This document shows, one piece after another, positions 44,426-53,430 of a stretch of DNA of 64,000 bases (the stretch's first letter is position 1; each line of letters starts with the position of its first letter). The notes below the pieces were generated by a model, which saw only the letters and a list, made by a program, of their open reading frames with translations, was not told where the DNA came from and searched no databases. Where the stretch lies: positions 186,001 through 250,000 of the forward strand of contig NZ_AUDR01000014.1 of the NCBI RefSeq assembly GCF_000425565.1, written 5' to 3'. A program made the position numbers and the translations under genes. The DNA is from Tepidiphilus margaritifer DSM 15129 (GTDB lineage: Bacteria; Pseudomonadota; Gammaproteobacteria; Burkholderiales; Rhodocyclaceae).

Positions 44426-45090
44426 TTTTTCCCTCCTTTCCCCGCCGGCTGGGCTGCGGTCGCGTTGAGCTCTTCCTCGTCCAGATAACGGTAGGTATGC
44501 AGCGTCGCCTCGAACTTCAGGCCCACGTCTTTCTGCGGGGCGAGCTTGATGTCGCCGAACGTCACCACCCGCGGCATGGAAGAGACGTCGCTGAGGAAAC
44601 CGGCAATCTCGTGGTACCCCCCTTCGAGCACGATCGCCACCGGCATCTCGACGTAGAAGTCACGCCGCGCCTCATCCCCCGGGCGAAACAGTTCGAAGCG
44701 TAGGCCGCGCTTCAGCCCGAACTGATGCACGTCTTGCAGCAGGGCGTCCATTTCGGATTTGCTCGGCAACTGCTTCAACAGAGCGCCGAACTGGGCTTCG
44801 GCCGTGCGCAGTTGGGCGCGATATTCGGGTAGATTGACCGCTTGCCGCTTCTTCGCCAGCCACTGGTCGCGCAACTCTTTCTCCTGCCCCTTGACACGTT
44901 CGAGCTCCTCGGCCTGTGAGGTCCAGAAAAACCACCAGGCACCGGCGACGATGAGGGCAAACAGCAGCACCATGACCGTGATTTGAGGAGCCGGCGGCCA
45001 TCTGCCGGGATCTTGAGGATCCAGGTCACGGAACTGCCTGATCCAACGCAACGGGTCGCGCCGCAGATCGAAGCGCACATCGACTTTCAT
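44422..45090 (-). CDS. pilO: Type IV pilus assembly protein PilO
   Basis: A 222-residue bitopic inner-membrane protein with one helix near residues 38-58 (MVLLFALIVAGAWWFFW), a coiled-coil stretch (residues 60-110) and a ferredoxin-like periplasmic domain. It pairs with PilN in the alignment subcomplex. It ends with a Lys-rich tail. It overlaps pilN and pilP. Confidence 0.93.
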   Translation of the reverse strand: MKVDVRFDLRRDPLRWIRQFRDLDPQDPGRWPPAPQITVMVLLFALIVAGAWWFFWTSQAEELERVKGQEKELRDQWLAKKRQAVNLPEYRAQLRTAEAQFGALLKQLPSKSEMDALLQDVHQFGLKRGLRFELFRPGDEARRDFYVEMPVAIVLEGGYHEIAGFLSDVSSMPRVVTFGDIKLAPQKDVGLKFEATLHTYRYLDEEELNATAAQPAGKGGKK

Positions 45091-45677
45091 GGTTTGCCCT
45101 CCGCCGCCGGTTTTTCCGCCCCCATCGCCTCGATCACGGGACGGTCCATGCGCAACTGCAAGGCGAACCGAACCACCCTTTGCCCGTTTCTATCGAGGCC
45201 CAAGGTCTCGATGAGCCGCACGTCGGTGAGATAAGGCGAGGCATCGAGGGAACGCATGGTCTCGGAGACGCGCGCGTTCGACTGGGAAATGCCGCGCAAG
45301 GTCACGAGGGCGTCGCGCCGCTCCAAGGACTCGAGAAAAGTGGCTTCGGGAAGGCGCCGGGGCAGCTCGTCGAAGAGCAGCACCGGCTCGACGCGACGTG
45401 CGCGCAGGGACTCGATGACGTTCTTGCGGGCGACGATGCCATCGATGAGGGTGCGCAGTTCTTTGAGCTCGGCAAGCTGCTTGTCGAGCTGGCCGATCTG
45501 CTCGGTGAGGAAGCGGTTACGCTCCTGCTGTCGCTCGATGAGCCCATTGAGGTAGAGAGAGCCGATGATGCCAACGAGCACCCCGGCCAAGGCAGCGGCG
45601 ACGAGCCCGCTGTAGAACAGGCGCCGGCGCCGTTCTCGCAGCGCTTCGCGCCAGGGCAAGAGATTGATACGGGTCAC
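45087..45677 (-). CDS. pilN: Type IV pilus assembly protein PilN
   Basis: A 196-residue inner-membrane protein. The cytoplasmic N-terminus MTRINLLPWREALRERRRR holds the INLLPWRE motif that binds PilM. One helix follows (residues 21-45), then a coiled coil and a periplasmic domain. The stop/start overlaps with pilM and pilO are ATGA type. Confidence 0.94.
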   Translation of the reverse strand: MTRINLLPWREALRERRRRLFYSGLVAAALAGVLVGIIGSLYLNGLIERQQERNRFLTEQIGQLDKQLAELKELRTLIDGIVARKNVIESLRARRVEPVLLFDELPRRLPEATFLESLERRDALVTLRGISQSNARVSETMRSLDASPYLTDVRLIETLGLDRNGQRVVRFALQLRMDRPVIEAMGAEKPAAEGKP

Positions 45678-46744
45678 TGATCGAACCTCCGCAGGGCGAG
45701 ACCGGTGGCGATGACCATGCGCGGCGCGAGACTAGGGCGAAGGCGGTCACGCAGGCGCGGATGGACCTGAAAACCCTTCCAGGGGTCGGCCACTTCGACG
45801 GGAGCCGCCACCCGTTGCCGGACGGCGTCGGGGAGCATCGGCAAAGCCGCCAGGCCCCCGCCCAGGACGACCCGATCGACGTGATCCGAGGACTGGGTTG
45901 CAAAAAAATATTGCAGCGCCCGGGCGATTTCCTGGGCGAGCGTGTCACAAAAAGGAACCACCACCTGGCCGAGGAGATCGACCGGCCAGCGATGTTCTTC
46001 GGTCATCTGCTCTACTTCCTGAGCCGTTTTGCCGCTGCGGCGCATCAATTCGCGGGCGAGCTGCTGCCCTCCCACGGGCTGGGTGCGATCGAAAACGCGC
46101 CTGCCGCGATGGAAGACGAACACTTCCAAGAGGTTCGCCCCGAGATTACAATGCGCCTCGATGCGTTTCGACCTTTCTTCCTCGCTACCCCGAACCAGGG
46201 CCCGTTGCCACGCGAGCGAGGCGACATCGACCACCGCGGGTTCCACACCGACCGCATCGGCGAGCGCCACGAGCTCATCGACGCGGTCGCGCCGGGCCGC
46301 GACGATGAAGACCTCGACGGTTTCTTCGAGATGGCCCGGCCCCGTGATCTCCCAGTCGAGCGCGACCTCTTCGAGCGGGAAGGGGACGAAACGCGCCGCC
46401 TCCATCAGGACGAGCTCTTCGAATTCGCGTTCGCTCTCCAGGGCGGCCAGCGTCACCGTCTTCATCATCACGACGGCATCTGGCAAGGCGAAGGCGAGCC
46501 GCTTCGCCCCCCCGTGGTGCTGGGAAATCGCGGCGCGCAAGGCCTGCGCCACCCCATCGAAGTTGACCAGCGCGTTGTCGACCATTGCCCCTTCGGCAAG
46601 TGGCACGATGACGCTTTGTTCGATGAGCGGAACTTCGATGCTGCCAGACAATTCCAATGTTTTGACCGCGGAAGCCGAAAGGTCGACCCCGATCAGCCCA
46701 CTTCCGCTACCGCTCCCCCACCCCAGCAACTTGTCCCAGATCAT
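45674..46744 (-). CDS. pilM: Type IV pilus assembly ATPase PilM
   Basis: A 356-residue actin-like cytoplasmic protein that binds the PilN N-terminus. It starts MIWDKLLGWGSGSGSGLIGV, with a Gly/Ser stretch before the phosphate-1 loop GVDLSASAVKTLEL, and has ALPDAVVMMKTVTL and the late HVDRVVLGGGLAALP motif. It is the first gene of pilMNOPQ, with a promoter at 46789-46818 that is divergent from mrcA. Confidence 0.95.
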   Translation of the reverse strand: MIWDKLLGWGSGSGSGLIGVDLSASAVKTLELSGSIEVPLIEQSVIVPLAEGAMVDNALVNFDGVAQALRAAISQHHGGAKRLAFALPDAVVMMKTVTLAALESEREFEELVLMEAARFVPFPLEEVALDWEITGPGHLEETVEVFIVAARRDRVDELVALADAVGVEPAVVDVASLAWQRALVRGSEEERSKRIEAHCNLGANLLEVFVFHRGRRVFDRTQPVGGQQLARELMRRSGKTAQEVEQMTEEHRWPVDLLGQVVVPFCDTLAQEIARALQYFFATQSSDHVDRVVLGGGLAALPMLPDAVRQRVAAPVEVADPWKGFQVHPRLRDRLRPSLAPRMVIATGLALRRFDQ

Positions 46745-46788
46745 CCGATGGCCCCCTGTCCGGCATCATGCCTCACGGTCGCGCGGCA

Positions 46789-46818
46789 ATTATAATCGGC
46801 ATATCCATCCAAGGACAA
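46789..46818 (-). promoter_or_regulatory. Candidate promoter of pilMNOPQ
   Basis: On the minus strand TTGTCC (46813-46818) and a perfect TATAAT (46789-46794) are 18 bases apart. The pilM ATG is 44 bases downstream of the -10. The -35 overlaps that of the divergent mrcA promoter. Confidence 0.55.
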
Positions 46819-46839
46819 CGCCCTTTCACTCGGTATAAT
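46812..46839 (+). promoter_or_regulatory. Candidate promoter of mrcA
   Basis: AGGACA (46812-46817) and a perfect TATAAT (46834-46839) are 16 bases apart. The start codon is 25 bases downstream of the -10. The -35 shares bases with the opposite-strand pilM promoter. Confidence 0.5.
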
Positions 46840-46864
46840 CAAAAAACTTTCTACGGACACCCTC

Positions 46865-49255
46865 ATGTCTCGGGTCAAAACCTCGATACTCGCCCTATTC
46901 GCCTTGGGAATCGCCGCCTGTGGCATTCTTGCAACGACCATCGTCCTCGCCTGGCAGCAGCTGCCCACGCTCGATCAGCTCATCGACTATCAGCCGAAGA
47001 TCCCCTTGCGCGTCTACTCCGCCGAAGGCGAACCCCTGGCGGAGTTCGGCGAAGAGAAGCGTGTCGTCTTAAACGTCAATGTCATACCAGATCACCTCAA
47101 GCAGGCCATCCTCGCCGCCGAGGACGAGCGCTTCTACGAGCACCCCGGCATCGACGTGCAAGGCATCGTTCGCGCCGCCTTCGTCAATTTCGTGCGTGGC
47201 GGCAAGGCTCAGGGCGCCTCGACCATCACCATGCAGGTGGCGCGCAATTTCTACCTCTCGCGCGAAAAAACCTTCAACCGCAAGTTCTACGAGATCCTGC
47301 TCGCCCTCAAGATCGAGCGCGAACTGAGCAAGGATCAGATCCTCGAGCTCTACCTCAACCAGATCTACCTCGGCCAACGCGCCTACGGCTTCGCCGCCGC
47401 AGCGCAGACCTATTTCGGCAAGCCGGTGCAGGCGCTCACGCTGGCCGAGGCGGCGCTGCTCGCGGGGCTACCCAAGGCGCCTTCGCAGCTCAATCCCATT
47501 CGCAATCCCGAGGCGGCAAAGAAACGCCGCGAATACGTCCTCTCCCGCATGCTCGAAGCAGGATTCATCACGCAAGAACAATACACCGCGGCCATGGCCG
47601 AACCGATCGTGCTCGCCCAGGATCGCTATCGCAACGATCCGACCGCCGTAAACGCCAATGGCGTCGGCCAGTACGTCGCCGAGATGGCACGCCTCTTCGC
47701 ACTGGAGCGATTCGGCGAAGCTGCTTATACTTCCGGCATTCAAATCTTCACGACGATTCGTCTGGCCGACCAGCGTGCGGCCGAGGCGGCCGTGCGTCAC
47801 GGGCTCGTGGCTTATGACCGACGCCACGGCTACCGCGGCCCCGAAGGCATGCTCGACGCCAAAGCGGTAGCCGAGCGCGATTGGGATACCTTGGATGCCC
47901 AGCTCTCGTCCTACCCCGATTTCCCCGATGCACTGGCCGCCGTCGCGCTGGAAGCGAGCGAACGCAAACTCGTCGTCTGGCGTCACGGCAAAACGCTCGA
48001 ATTCACTGACAAGGCGCTCGACTTCGTGCGCCGTAGCCTCAGTGCCAAGGCACCCGAAGAACAGCGTATACAGCCCGGCGCCGTCGTGCGTCTGCGACCG
48101 CTGGCAAACGACCAGTGGGAACTCACCCAGCTCCCCGAAGCCCAGGCGGCGCTCGTCTCGCTCGACGCCGACACCGGGGCGGTGCGTGCTCTCGTAGGGG
48201 GCTATGATTTTGGTCTGACGAAATTCAACCATGCCACCCAGGGCCAGCGCCAGCCCGGCTCTTCGTTCAAGCCGTTCATCTACTCTGCCGCGCTAGAGAA
48301 GGGATGGGGGCCTGGTAGCTGGGTCGAGGACGAACCACTCAGTTTTTCCGCCGAGGTCACCGGCAGCAAGGCTTGGGACCCCAAGAATTACGACGATCGC
48401 TACGAAGGCTGGATGCGCCTGCGCGACGCCGTGGCCAAGTCGAAGAACGTGGTCGCGATCCGCGTGCTCAACGACATCACGCCTGCCTACGCCCAACAAT
48501 GGCTCACCCGTTTCGGCTTCGATCCGGCCAAGCACCCCGCCTACCTGACGATGGCGCTTGGGGCCGGCAGCGCCAACCCATGGGAGATGGCGCGGGCCTA
48601 TGCGGTGTTCGCCAATGGCGGCTATCTCGTCGAACCCTATTTCATCCAAGAAGTGCGCGACGGACAAGGCAATCTGCTCCTGCGCGTTCAGCCCAAGGTC
48701 GCAGGACAAGATGCGCCCCGCGTGCTCTCCGAGCGCAACGCCTGGATGATGGACTCGTTGCTGCGCACGGTGGTCGAGCGCGGGACTGCCGCATCGGCAC
48801 GGGTCCGGCTCAAACGCTCGGATCTGGCCGGCAAAACCGGCACGACCAACAACCAGGTCGATACCTGGTTTGCCGGTTATCAGCCCAAGATCGTCGCCGT
48901 GAGCTGGCTCGGTTTCAGCCAGCCGCGCTCGCTCGGACGGGCCGAGACGGGGGGACGCGCCGCACTGCCGATCTGGATCGAATACATGGAGACGGCGCTG
49001 CAAGGCCAACCCGAGGTCAAGCGTCCCATGCCCGAAGGCATCTCCACGGTGCTGCTTGACGGCAAACCAGAATACTATTACAGCGAATACCCGCCTCCCT
49101 CACCGTATCCGCCATCATCCGAACCCAGCGAAGAAGTTCCTCCGCCGAACGACATGACGGAAGATCCTTTTTACGATTTGATCCAGCAGCGGCGGCAGGG
49201 TGTGCCCGACGCCGCTCCTCGCGCTCCGGTGCTCGATCGTCCTTTTCTGAATTGA
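46865..49255 (+). CDS. mrcA: Penicillin-binding protein 1A
   Basis: A bifunctional peptidoglycan synthase of 796 residues. A short cytoplasmic N-terminus and one helix (about residues 8-30) are followed by the glycosyltransferase domain with AAEDERFYEHPGIDVQGIVR (catalytic Glu86), QGASTITMQVARNFYL and RELSKDQILELYLNQIYLG. An OB-like insert and the transpeptidase domain follow, with SSFK (Ser466-Lys469), the SKN box (AVAKSKNVVAIRV) and KTGTT from Lys657. The C-terminus is Pro-rich. It is divergent from pilM, a conserved betaproteobacterial pairing. Confidence 0.96.
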   Translation: MSRVKTSILALFALGIAACGILATTIVLAWQQLPTLDQLIDYQPKIPLRVYSAEGEPLAEFGEEKRVVLNVNVIPDHLKQAILAAEDERFYEHPGIDVQGIVRAAFVNFVRGGKAQGASTITMQVARNFYLSREKTFNRKFYEILLALKIERELSKDQILELYLNQIYLGQRAYGFAAAAQTYFGKPVQALTLAEAALLAGLPKAPSQLNPIRNPEAAKKRREYVLSRMLEAGFITQEQYTAAMAEPIVLAQDRYRNDPTAVNANGVGQYVAEMARLFALERFGEAAYTSGIQIFTTIRLADQRAAEAAVRHGLVAYDRRHGYRGPEGMLDAKAVAERDWDTLDAQLSSYPDFPDALAAVALEASERKLVVWRHGKTLEFTDKALDFVRRSLSAKAPEEQRIQPGAVVRLRPLANDQWELTQLPEAQAALVSLDADTGAVRALVGGYDFGLTKFNHATQGQRQPGSSFKPFIYSAALEKGWGPGSWVEDEPLSFSAEVTGSKAWDPKNYDDRYEGWMRLRDAVAKSKNVVAIRVLNDITPAYAQQWLTRFGFDPAKHPAYLTMALGAGSANPWEMARAYAVFANGGYLVEPYFIQEVRDGQGNLLLRVQPKVAGQDAPRVLSERNAWMMDSLLRTVVERGTAASARVRLKRSDLAGKTGTTNNQVDTWFAGYQPKIVAVSWLGFSQPRSLGRAETGGRAALPIWIEYMETALQGQPEVKRPMPEGISTVLLDGKPEYYYSEYPPPSPYPPSSEPSEEVPPPNDMTEDPFYDLIQQRRQGVPDAAPRAPVLDRPFLN

Positions 49256-49268
49256 ACGAGATTTGCGC

Positions 49269-49274
49269 TAGAAT
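49269..49274 (+). promoter_or_regulatory. Candidate -10 element of yqgE
   Basis: TAGAAT ends 6 bases before the yqgE ATG, so a transcript from it would start at or beside the start codon. No clear -35. Confidence 0.25.
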
Positions 49275-49280
49275 CCACCC

Positions 49281-49847
49281 ATGAGCCGATCCCACGTGAG
49301 CCTCAAACATCATTTCTTGATCGCCATGCCCGACATGGCCGATCCCAATTTCGCCCAGACGGTGGTATATCTGGCCGAACACTCCGAAGAGGGCGCCATG
49401 GGGGTGATCATCAACCGCCCCACCGAGATCACCCTGGGGACGCTCTTCGAGCGCATCAACCTGTCCCTCCCTCAAGCCGATCTCGCGGTCCGCCCTGTTT
49501 TCTTTGGCGGGCCGGTCGCCACGGAGCGCGGATTCGTCCTGCATCGTCCCGGCGGTTCCTGGCACGGCACCACGGTGTTGCCGCACGGACTTGCCCTCAC
49601 CAGTTCACGCGACGTGCTACAGGCAATCGGCGAAGGCAAGGATCCGCACGACTTCCTCGTCGTGCTGGGGCATGCAGGCTGGTCCCCCGGTCAGCTCGAA
49701 CAGGAACTCGCACAGAACGCCTGGCTCACCGTACCGGCCGACCCCGAGATCATCTTCGGGGTAGAGCCGGAGCAGCGCTACGAAGCCGCATTGGCCCTCC
49801 TGGGCGTTGCCCTCCACCATCTCGTCATCCATGCCGGACACGGTTGA
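49281..49847 (+). CDS. yqgE: YqgE/AlgH family protein (UPF0301)
   Basis: A 188-residue protein of a widespread family; AlgH was named for a regulatory effect on alginate in Pseudomonas, but its biochemical role is unsettled. Family marks are HFLIAMPDMADPNFAQTVVY, EGAMGVIINRP, VFFGGPVATERGFVLH and a late FLVVLGHAGWSPGQLEQELA. It overlaps ruvX by 17 bases, a conserved pair. Confidence 0.93.
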   Translation: MSRSHVSLKHHFLIAMPDMADPNFAQTVVYLAEHSEEGAMGVIINRPTEITLGTLFERINLSLPQADLAVRPVFFGGPVATERGFVLHRPGGSWHGTTVLPHGLALTSSRDVLQAIGEGKDPHDFLVVLGHAGWSPGQLEQELAQNAWLTVPADPEIIFGVEPEQRYEAALALLGVALHHLVIHAGHG

Positions 49848-50310
49848 ATCGGCCCTGCCGCAGCGCGGAACGGTGCTCGCTTTCGACTATGGCCTTGCGC
49901 GTACCGGCCTTGCCCAAGGCGATCTCGGGCTGCGCCTGGCGGTGCCACTCACCACGATTCCCTCGCGCGATGAGGCCGGCTTTTTCGCCGCCATCGCCGC
50001 GCTCGTCGAAGAGTGGCAGCCGGTGCTCCTCGTCGTCGGCCGCCCCGGCGAAGCGCAAGACCACGAACACGGGCAGCGCTGCGAGCGCTTCGCCCGCCGC
50101 CTGCACGGCCGCCACCGGCTTCCCGTGGTGCTGGTCGATGAAGCCTTCTCTTCCTGTGTGGCCGAACGCCAACTCGTGGAAGCCGGCCACCGCGACTGGC
50201 GGCGTCGCAAACCGGTACGCGATGCACTCGCGGCATGCGCCATCCTGCAAAGTTTCTTCGACGGCGCACCTTGGCGCGATGCCGTCGCCTCCACCAAGGA
50301 GCCTGCATGA
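49831..50310 (+). CDS. ruvX: Putative pre-16S rRNA nuclease / Holliday junction resolvase-like RuvX (YqgF)
   Basis: An RNase H-fold protein of 159 residues, implicated in 16S rRNA 5' end processing. The acidic active-site positions appear in LAFDYGLARTGLAQ, VVGRPGE and LVDEAFSS, with KPVRDALAACAILQ near the end. I use the ATG at 49831; the alternative at 49807 would lie deeper inside yqgE. Its stop overlaps the pyrR start as ATGA. Confidence 0.9.
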   Translation: MPDTVESALPQRGTVLAFDYGLARTGLAQGDLGLRLAVPLTTIPSRDEAGFFAAIAALVEEWQPVLLVVGRPGEAQDHEHGQRCERFARRLHGRHRLPVVLVDEAFSSCVAERQLVEAGHRDWRRRKPVRDALAACAILQSFFDGAPWRDAVASTKEPA

Positions 50311-50831
50311 ACCCGATACCCGAGGCGGAAGGCCTCTACTCGACGCTGCGCAAACGGCTCGCTGCCGACATCGACCGGTTCGATGCTCTGGTGGGCATCC
50401 ATTCCGGCGGAGCCTGGCTCGCCGAGCGGCTGCAGCGCGAGCTCGCCCCTTCCAAGGCGCTCGGCAGCATCGACGTCTCGTTTTACCGTGACGATCTCGC
50501 CCAGCGGGGTCTGGGGCGCTCGCGCGTGCGCGCCTCCCACATCCCTTTCCCGGTGCAGGATGCGCGGATCCTGCTCGTCGATGACGTGCTCTATACAGGC
50601 CGCACCGTACGCGCAGCGATCAACGAGCTCTTCGACTACGGCCGCCCGGCGCGTGTAGAACTTGCCGTGCTCGTCGACCGCGGCGAACGGGAACTCCCCA
50701 TCTGCGCCCGTTACGTGGCCCATACCCTGCCCCAGCCGCTGCCCGCCGGCGAGCGGCTCGAACTCGCCCGCGACGAAGCGGGCCTCTTCACCCTCCGGAC
50801 CCTGCGCGATGAGCCACCCACAACTCGATGA
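50307..50831 (+). CDS. pyrR: Bifunctional pyr operon regulator / uracil phosphoribosyltransferase PyrR
   Basis: A 174-residue phosphoribosyltransferase-fold protein. It has the PRPP loop [18 protein letters not shown] and the flexible-loop region [11 protein letters not shown]. In Gram-positive bacteria PyrR controls attenuation; in Pseudomonas and relatives its gene is joined to pyrB. Here the start overlaps ruvX and the end overlaps pyrB by 23 bases, so there is no room for an attenuator leader directly before pyrB. Confidence 0.93.
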   Translation: MNPIPEAEGLYSTLRKRLAADIDRFDALVGIHSGGAWLAERLQRELAPSKALGSIDVSFYRDDLAQRGLGRSRVRASHIPFPVQDARILLVDDVLYTGRTVRAAINELFDYGRPARVELAVLVDRGERELPICARYVAHTLPQPLPAGERLELARDEAGLFTLRTLRDEPPTTR

Positions 50832-51780
50832 ACATGGCCGCTTACAGCACCTCCTGAGCCTCGACGGACTGCCGCGCGAGGTGTTGCTCCAGATCCTCGA
50901 CATGGCCGAACCTTTCCTCGAAGTCACCGAGCGTGAGGTAAAGAAGGTGCCCTTGCTGCGCGGCAAGAGCGTCTTCAACCTCTTCTTCGAGAATTCCACC
51001 CGCACGCGCACCACCTTCGAGATCGCCGCCAAGCGGCTGTCGGCCGACGTCATCAACCTCAACGTCAGTACGAGCTCCACCACCAAGGGCGAGTCGCTAC
51101 TCGATACCATCGACAACCTCTGCGCGATGAACGCCGACATGTTCGTCGTACGCCACGCGAGCAGCGGCGCGCCTTTCCTCATCGCCCGCCACTTGCGCGA
51201 GCGCGGCCTCGAGCACGTCCACGTGGTCAATGCCGGCGACGGACGCTACGCCCACCCCACCCAGGGGCTGCTCGACATGTACACCATCCGGCATTACAAG
51301 AAAGATTTCTCCGGGCTGACGGTGGCCATCGTCGGCGACGTGCTCCACTCGCGTGTGGCCCGCTCCGAGATCGCCGCACTCACCACGCTGGGCGTGGGCG
51401 AGCTGCGCGTGATCGGCCCCAAAACACTGTTGCCCGTCGGGCTCGAACAGTTCGGCGCCCGGGTCTTCCACGATCTGCGCCAGGGCTTGCGTGACGTCGA
51501 CGTCGTCATGATGCTGCGCCTGCAAAACGAGCGCATGAAAGGGGCATTACTGCCCTCGAAGGAAGAGTACCACCAACGCTTCGGGCTCACGCCCGAGAAA
51601 CTCGCGCTCGCCAAGCCCGACGCCATCGTCATGCACCCTGGACCGCTCAACCGCGGCATCGAGATCGACTCGGCGGTGGCCGATGGCCCCCGGTCGGTGA
51701 TCCTGCCGCAAGTCACTTTCGGCATCGCCGTGCGCATGGCGGTGATGAGCCTGCTCGCCGGACAAGGAGCCCAAGCATGA
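50809..51780 (+). CDS. pyrB: Aspartate carbamoyltransferase catalytic subunit
   Basis: First committed enzyme of pyrimidine synthesis, joining carbamoyl phosphate and aspartate. The 323-residue product has the carbamoyl phosphate motif [20 protein letters not shown], the [18 protein letters not shown] segment and [12 protein letters not shown]. The ATG at 50809 gives [20 protein letters not shown], typical of the Pseudomonas-type enzyme that works with PyrC'. It overlaps pyrR and, as ATGA, the next gene. Confidence 0.96.
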   Translation: MSHPQLDEHGRLQHLLSLDGLPREVLLQILDMAEPFLEVTEREVKKVPLLRGKSVFNLFFENSTRTRTTFEIAAKRLSADVINLNVSTSSTTKGESLLDTIDNLCAMNADMFVVRHASSGAPFLIARHLRERGLEHVHVVNAGDGRYAHPTQGLLDMYTIRHYKKDFSGLTVAIVGDVLHSRVARSEIAALTTLGVGELRVIGPKTLLPVGLEQFGARVFHDLRQGLRDVDVVMMLRLQNERMKGALLPSKEEYHQRFGLTPEKLALAKPDAIVMHPGPLNRGIEIDSAVADGPRSVILPQVTFGIAVRMAVMSLLAGQGAQA

Positions 51781-53051
51781 GAGTGCGCATCCGCGGCGCC
51801 CGCCTCGTCGATCCCCGTCGCCACCAGGAAGAGCTCGCCGATCTGCTGATCGCCGACGGACGCATCGTCGGCCGCGGCCCGGACCCGGATTTCCACGCCG
51901 ATCAGACGATCGAAGCCGAAGGGCTGGTCGTCTGCCCCGGCCTCATCGACACCTTTGCACGCTTGCGCGAGCCGGGGTTCGAGTATCGCGCCACGCTCGC
52001 CTCCGAGCTCAAGGCGGCCGTCGGCGGCGGCATCACCCGTGTCGTCACCCCGCCCGACACCGATCCCCCGCTCGACGAAGCCGGCCTCGTCGAGATGCTG
52101 CGTTTCCGCTCCGAAGCGCTGGGGCTTGCCCGCGTGCACCCGGTGGGCGCACTCACCCTTGGTCTCAAGGGTGAACGGCTCGCGGAAATGGCGCTCCTCA
52201 CTGAAGTCGGCTGCGTCGCCCTGGGTCAGGCCGACGTACCCATCGCCGACAGCCTGTCGCTCTTTCGTGCCTTCCAGTACGCCGCGACCTTCGATCTCCC
52301 CGTGTGGCTCACGGCCTCCGACCCATGGCTCGCGGCAGCCGGCTGCGCGCACGACGGGGAAGTCGCCGCCCGCCTGGGCCTGCCGGGCGTTCCCGCCTGC
52401 ACCGAGACGATCGCCTTGGCGCGGCTACTGGAACTCGCCCGCGCCACCGGCGTGCGTCTGCACGTGCAACACCTCTCGAGCGCCGCTTCGCTGCCGCTGC
52501 TCGCCCAGGCGAAAGCCTCGGGGCTACCCGTGAGCGCCAGCGTCTCGGCGCTGCACCTTGTCTGCAGCGAACACGACATCGGCCACTTCGACACCCACGC
52601 ACACGTGATCCCCCCGTTGCGCAGCCAAGCCGACCGTGCAGCGCTCGCTCAGGCCGTCGCCGAAGGGCTGATCGACGTGATCGACTCGAACCACACCCCG
52701 GTCGACGACGACGCCAAGGCCGTACCTTTTGCCGAGAGCGAACCCGGCGCAACCGGGCTGGAACTGCTGCTGCCGCTCACCCTCGCGTGGGCGCGCGAGC
52801 GCGGGCTCGACCTCGCCGCGGCGCTCGCCCCCATCACCGACCATCCTGCCCGGCTCCTCGGCCTGGAAGAGGCAGGACATTTAGGAGCAGGCGCGGTGGC
52901 CGACCTCTGCCTCTTCGATCCCCAAGCCCCTTGGCAGGTCACGCCCGAGTCGCTCGCAAGCCTCGGGAAGAACACGCCGCTCTTGGGGCAAACGGTACAG
53001 GGGCGCGTGGTGGCCACTCTGGTAGGCGGCCGACCGGTCTTCAGTCGCTGA
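51777..53051 (+). CDS. pyrX: Dihydroorotase-like protein lacking metal ligands (PyrC'/PyrX)
   Basis: A 424-residue homologue of dihydroorotase placed right after pyrB. The metal motif that should read D-x-H-x-H-x-R is DTFARLR: Phe60 and Arg62 replace the two histidines, while Asp58 and Arg64 remain. This is the pattern of PyrC', the inactive subunit that holds ATCase in a large complex in Pseudomonas. The rest of the fold is kept ([45 protein letters not shown]). A separate active pyrC must exist elsewhere in the genome if pyrimidines are made. The 3' end overlaps the convergent DUF167 gene by 11 bases. Confidence 0.92.
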   Translation: MRVRIRGARLVDPRRHQEELADLLIADGRIVGRGPDPDFHADQTIEAEGLVVCPGLIDTFARLREPGFEYRATLASELKAAVGGGITRVVTPPDTDPPLDEAGLVEMLRFRSEALGLARVHPVGALTLGLKGERLAEMALLTEVGCVALGQADVPIADSLSLFRAFQYAATFDLPVWLTASDPWLAAAGCAHDGEVAARLGLPGVPACTETIALARLLELARATGVRLHVQHLSSAASLPLLAQAKASGLPVSASVSALHLVCSEHDIGHFDTHAHVIPPLRSQADRAALAQAVAEGLIDVIDSNHTPVDDDAKAVPFAESEPGATGLELLLPLTLAWARERGLDLAAALAPITDHPARLLGLEEAGHLGAGAVADLCLFDPQAPWQVTPESLASLGKNTPLLGQTVQGRVVATLVGGRPVFSR

Positions 53052-53430
53052 GCACCGGCGAAGCAATCGTCGCAAGCCGCACTGCCACCGCCTGCGGATC
53101 CGGGGTGGCGATGCGCATATCGTGCCACGGGCGCTCATAGCGTGCCACCCTGACTGCCACCGCCTGCGGATCCGGGGTGGCGATGCGCACGCGTTTGGTG
53201 CGGCTCGCCTCCCCCTGCAGGATCTCGATGGCCGAGCGCGGCACGCCGCAGAATTCGGCCAGAAAACGCACGAGCGCCTCGTTCGCCTTTCCTTCCACGG
53301 CGGGCGCGGCCACGCGCAGTTTCAGCGCGTTGCCATGGCATCCCGCCCATTGGCTGCGTTTGGCGCCCGGCTGAACGTGCAGCCTCACCACCAAGGCCTC
53401 GCGCTCGAGGCGGACCGGCGCCTCGCTCAT
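53041..53430 (-). CDS. yggU: DUF167 family protein with duplicated C-terminus
   Basis: A 129-residue DUF167/YggU protein; the family is small, basic and of unknown function. The core has VVRLHVQPGAKRSQWAG, LKLRVAAPAVEGKANEALVR and RTKRVRI. Family members usually stop soon after this, at about 95-105 residues. Here the segment RIATPDPQAVAVR (residues 82-94) recurs at residues 106-118, encoded by a perfect 37-bp direct repeat with a 72-bp period, which lengthens the tail in frame. It overlaps yggT by 4 bases and the convergent pyrX. Confidence 0.88.
   Translation of the reverse strand: MSEAPVRLEREALVVRLHVQPGAKRSQWAGCHGNALKLRVAAPAVEGKANEALVRFLAEFCGVPRSAIEILQGEASRTKRVRIATPDPQAVAVRVARYERPWHDMRIATPDPQAVAVRLATIASPVLSD
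53081..53117 (-). repeat. 37-bp direct repeat, copy in the distal tail of the DUF167 gene
   Basis: Identical to 53153-53189, in the same orientation and 72 bases apart. Both copies are in frame with the DUF167 gene. Confidence 0.95.
53153..53189 (-). repeat. 37-bp direct repeat, proximal copy in the DUF167 gene
   Basis: Identical to 53081-53117. The 35-base spacer contains a second GTGCCAC found also near the repeat edge, which may mark how the duplication arose. Confidence 0.95.
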
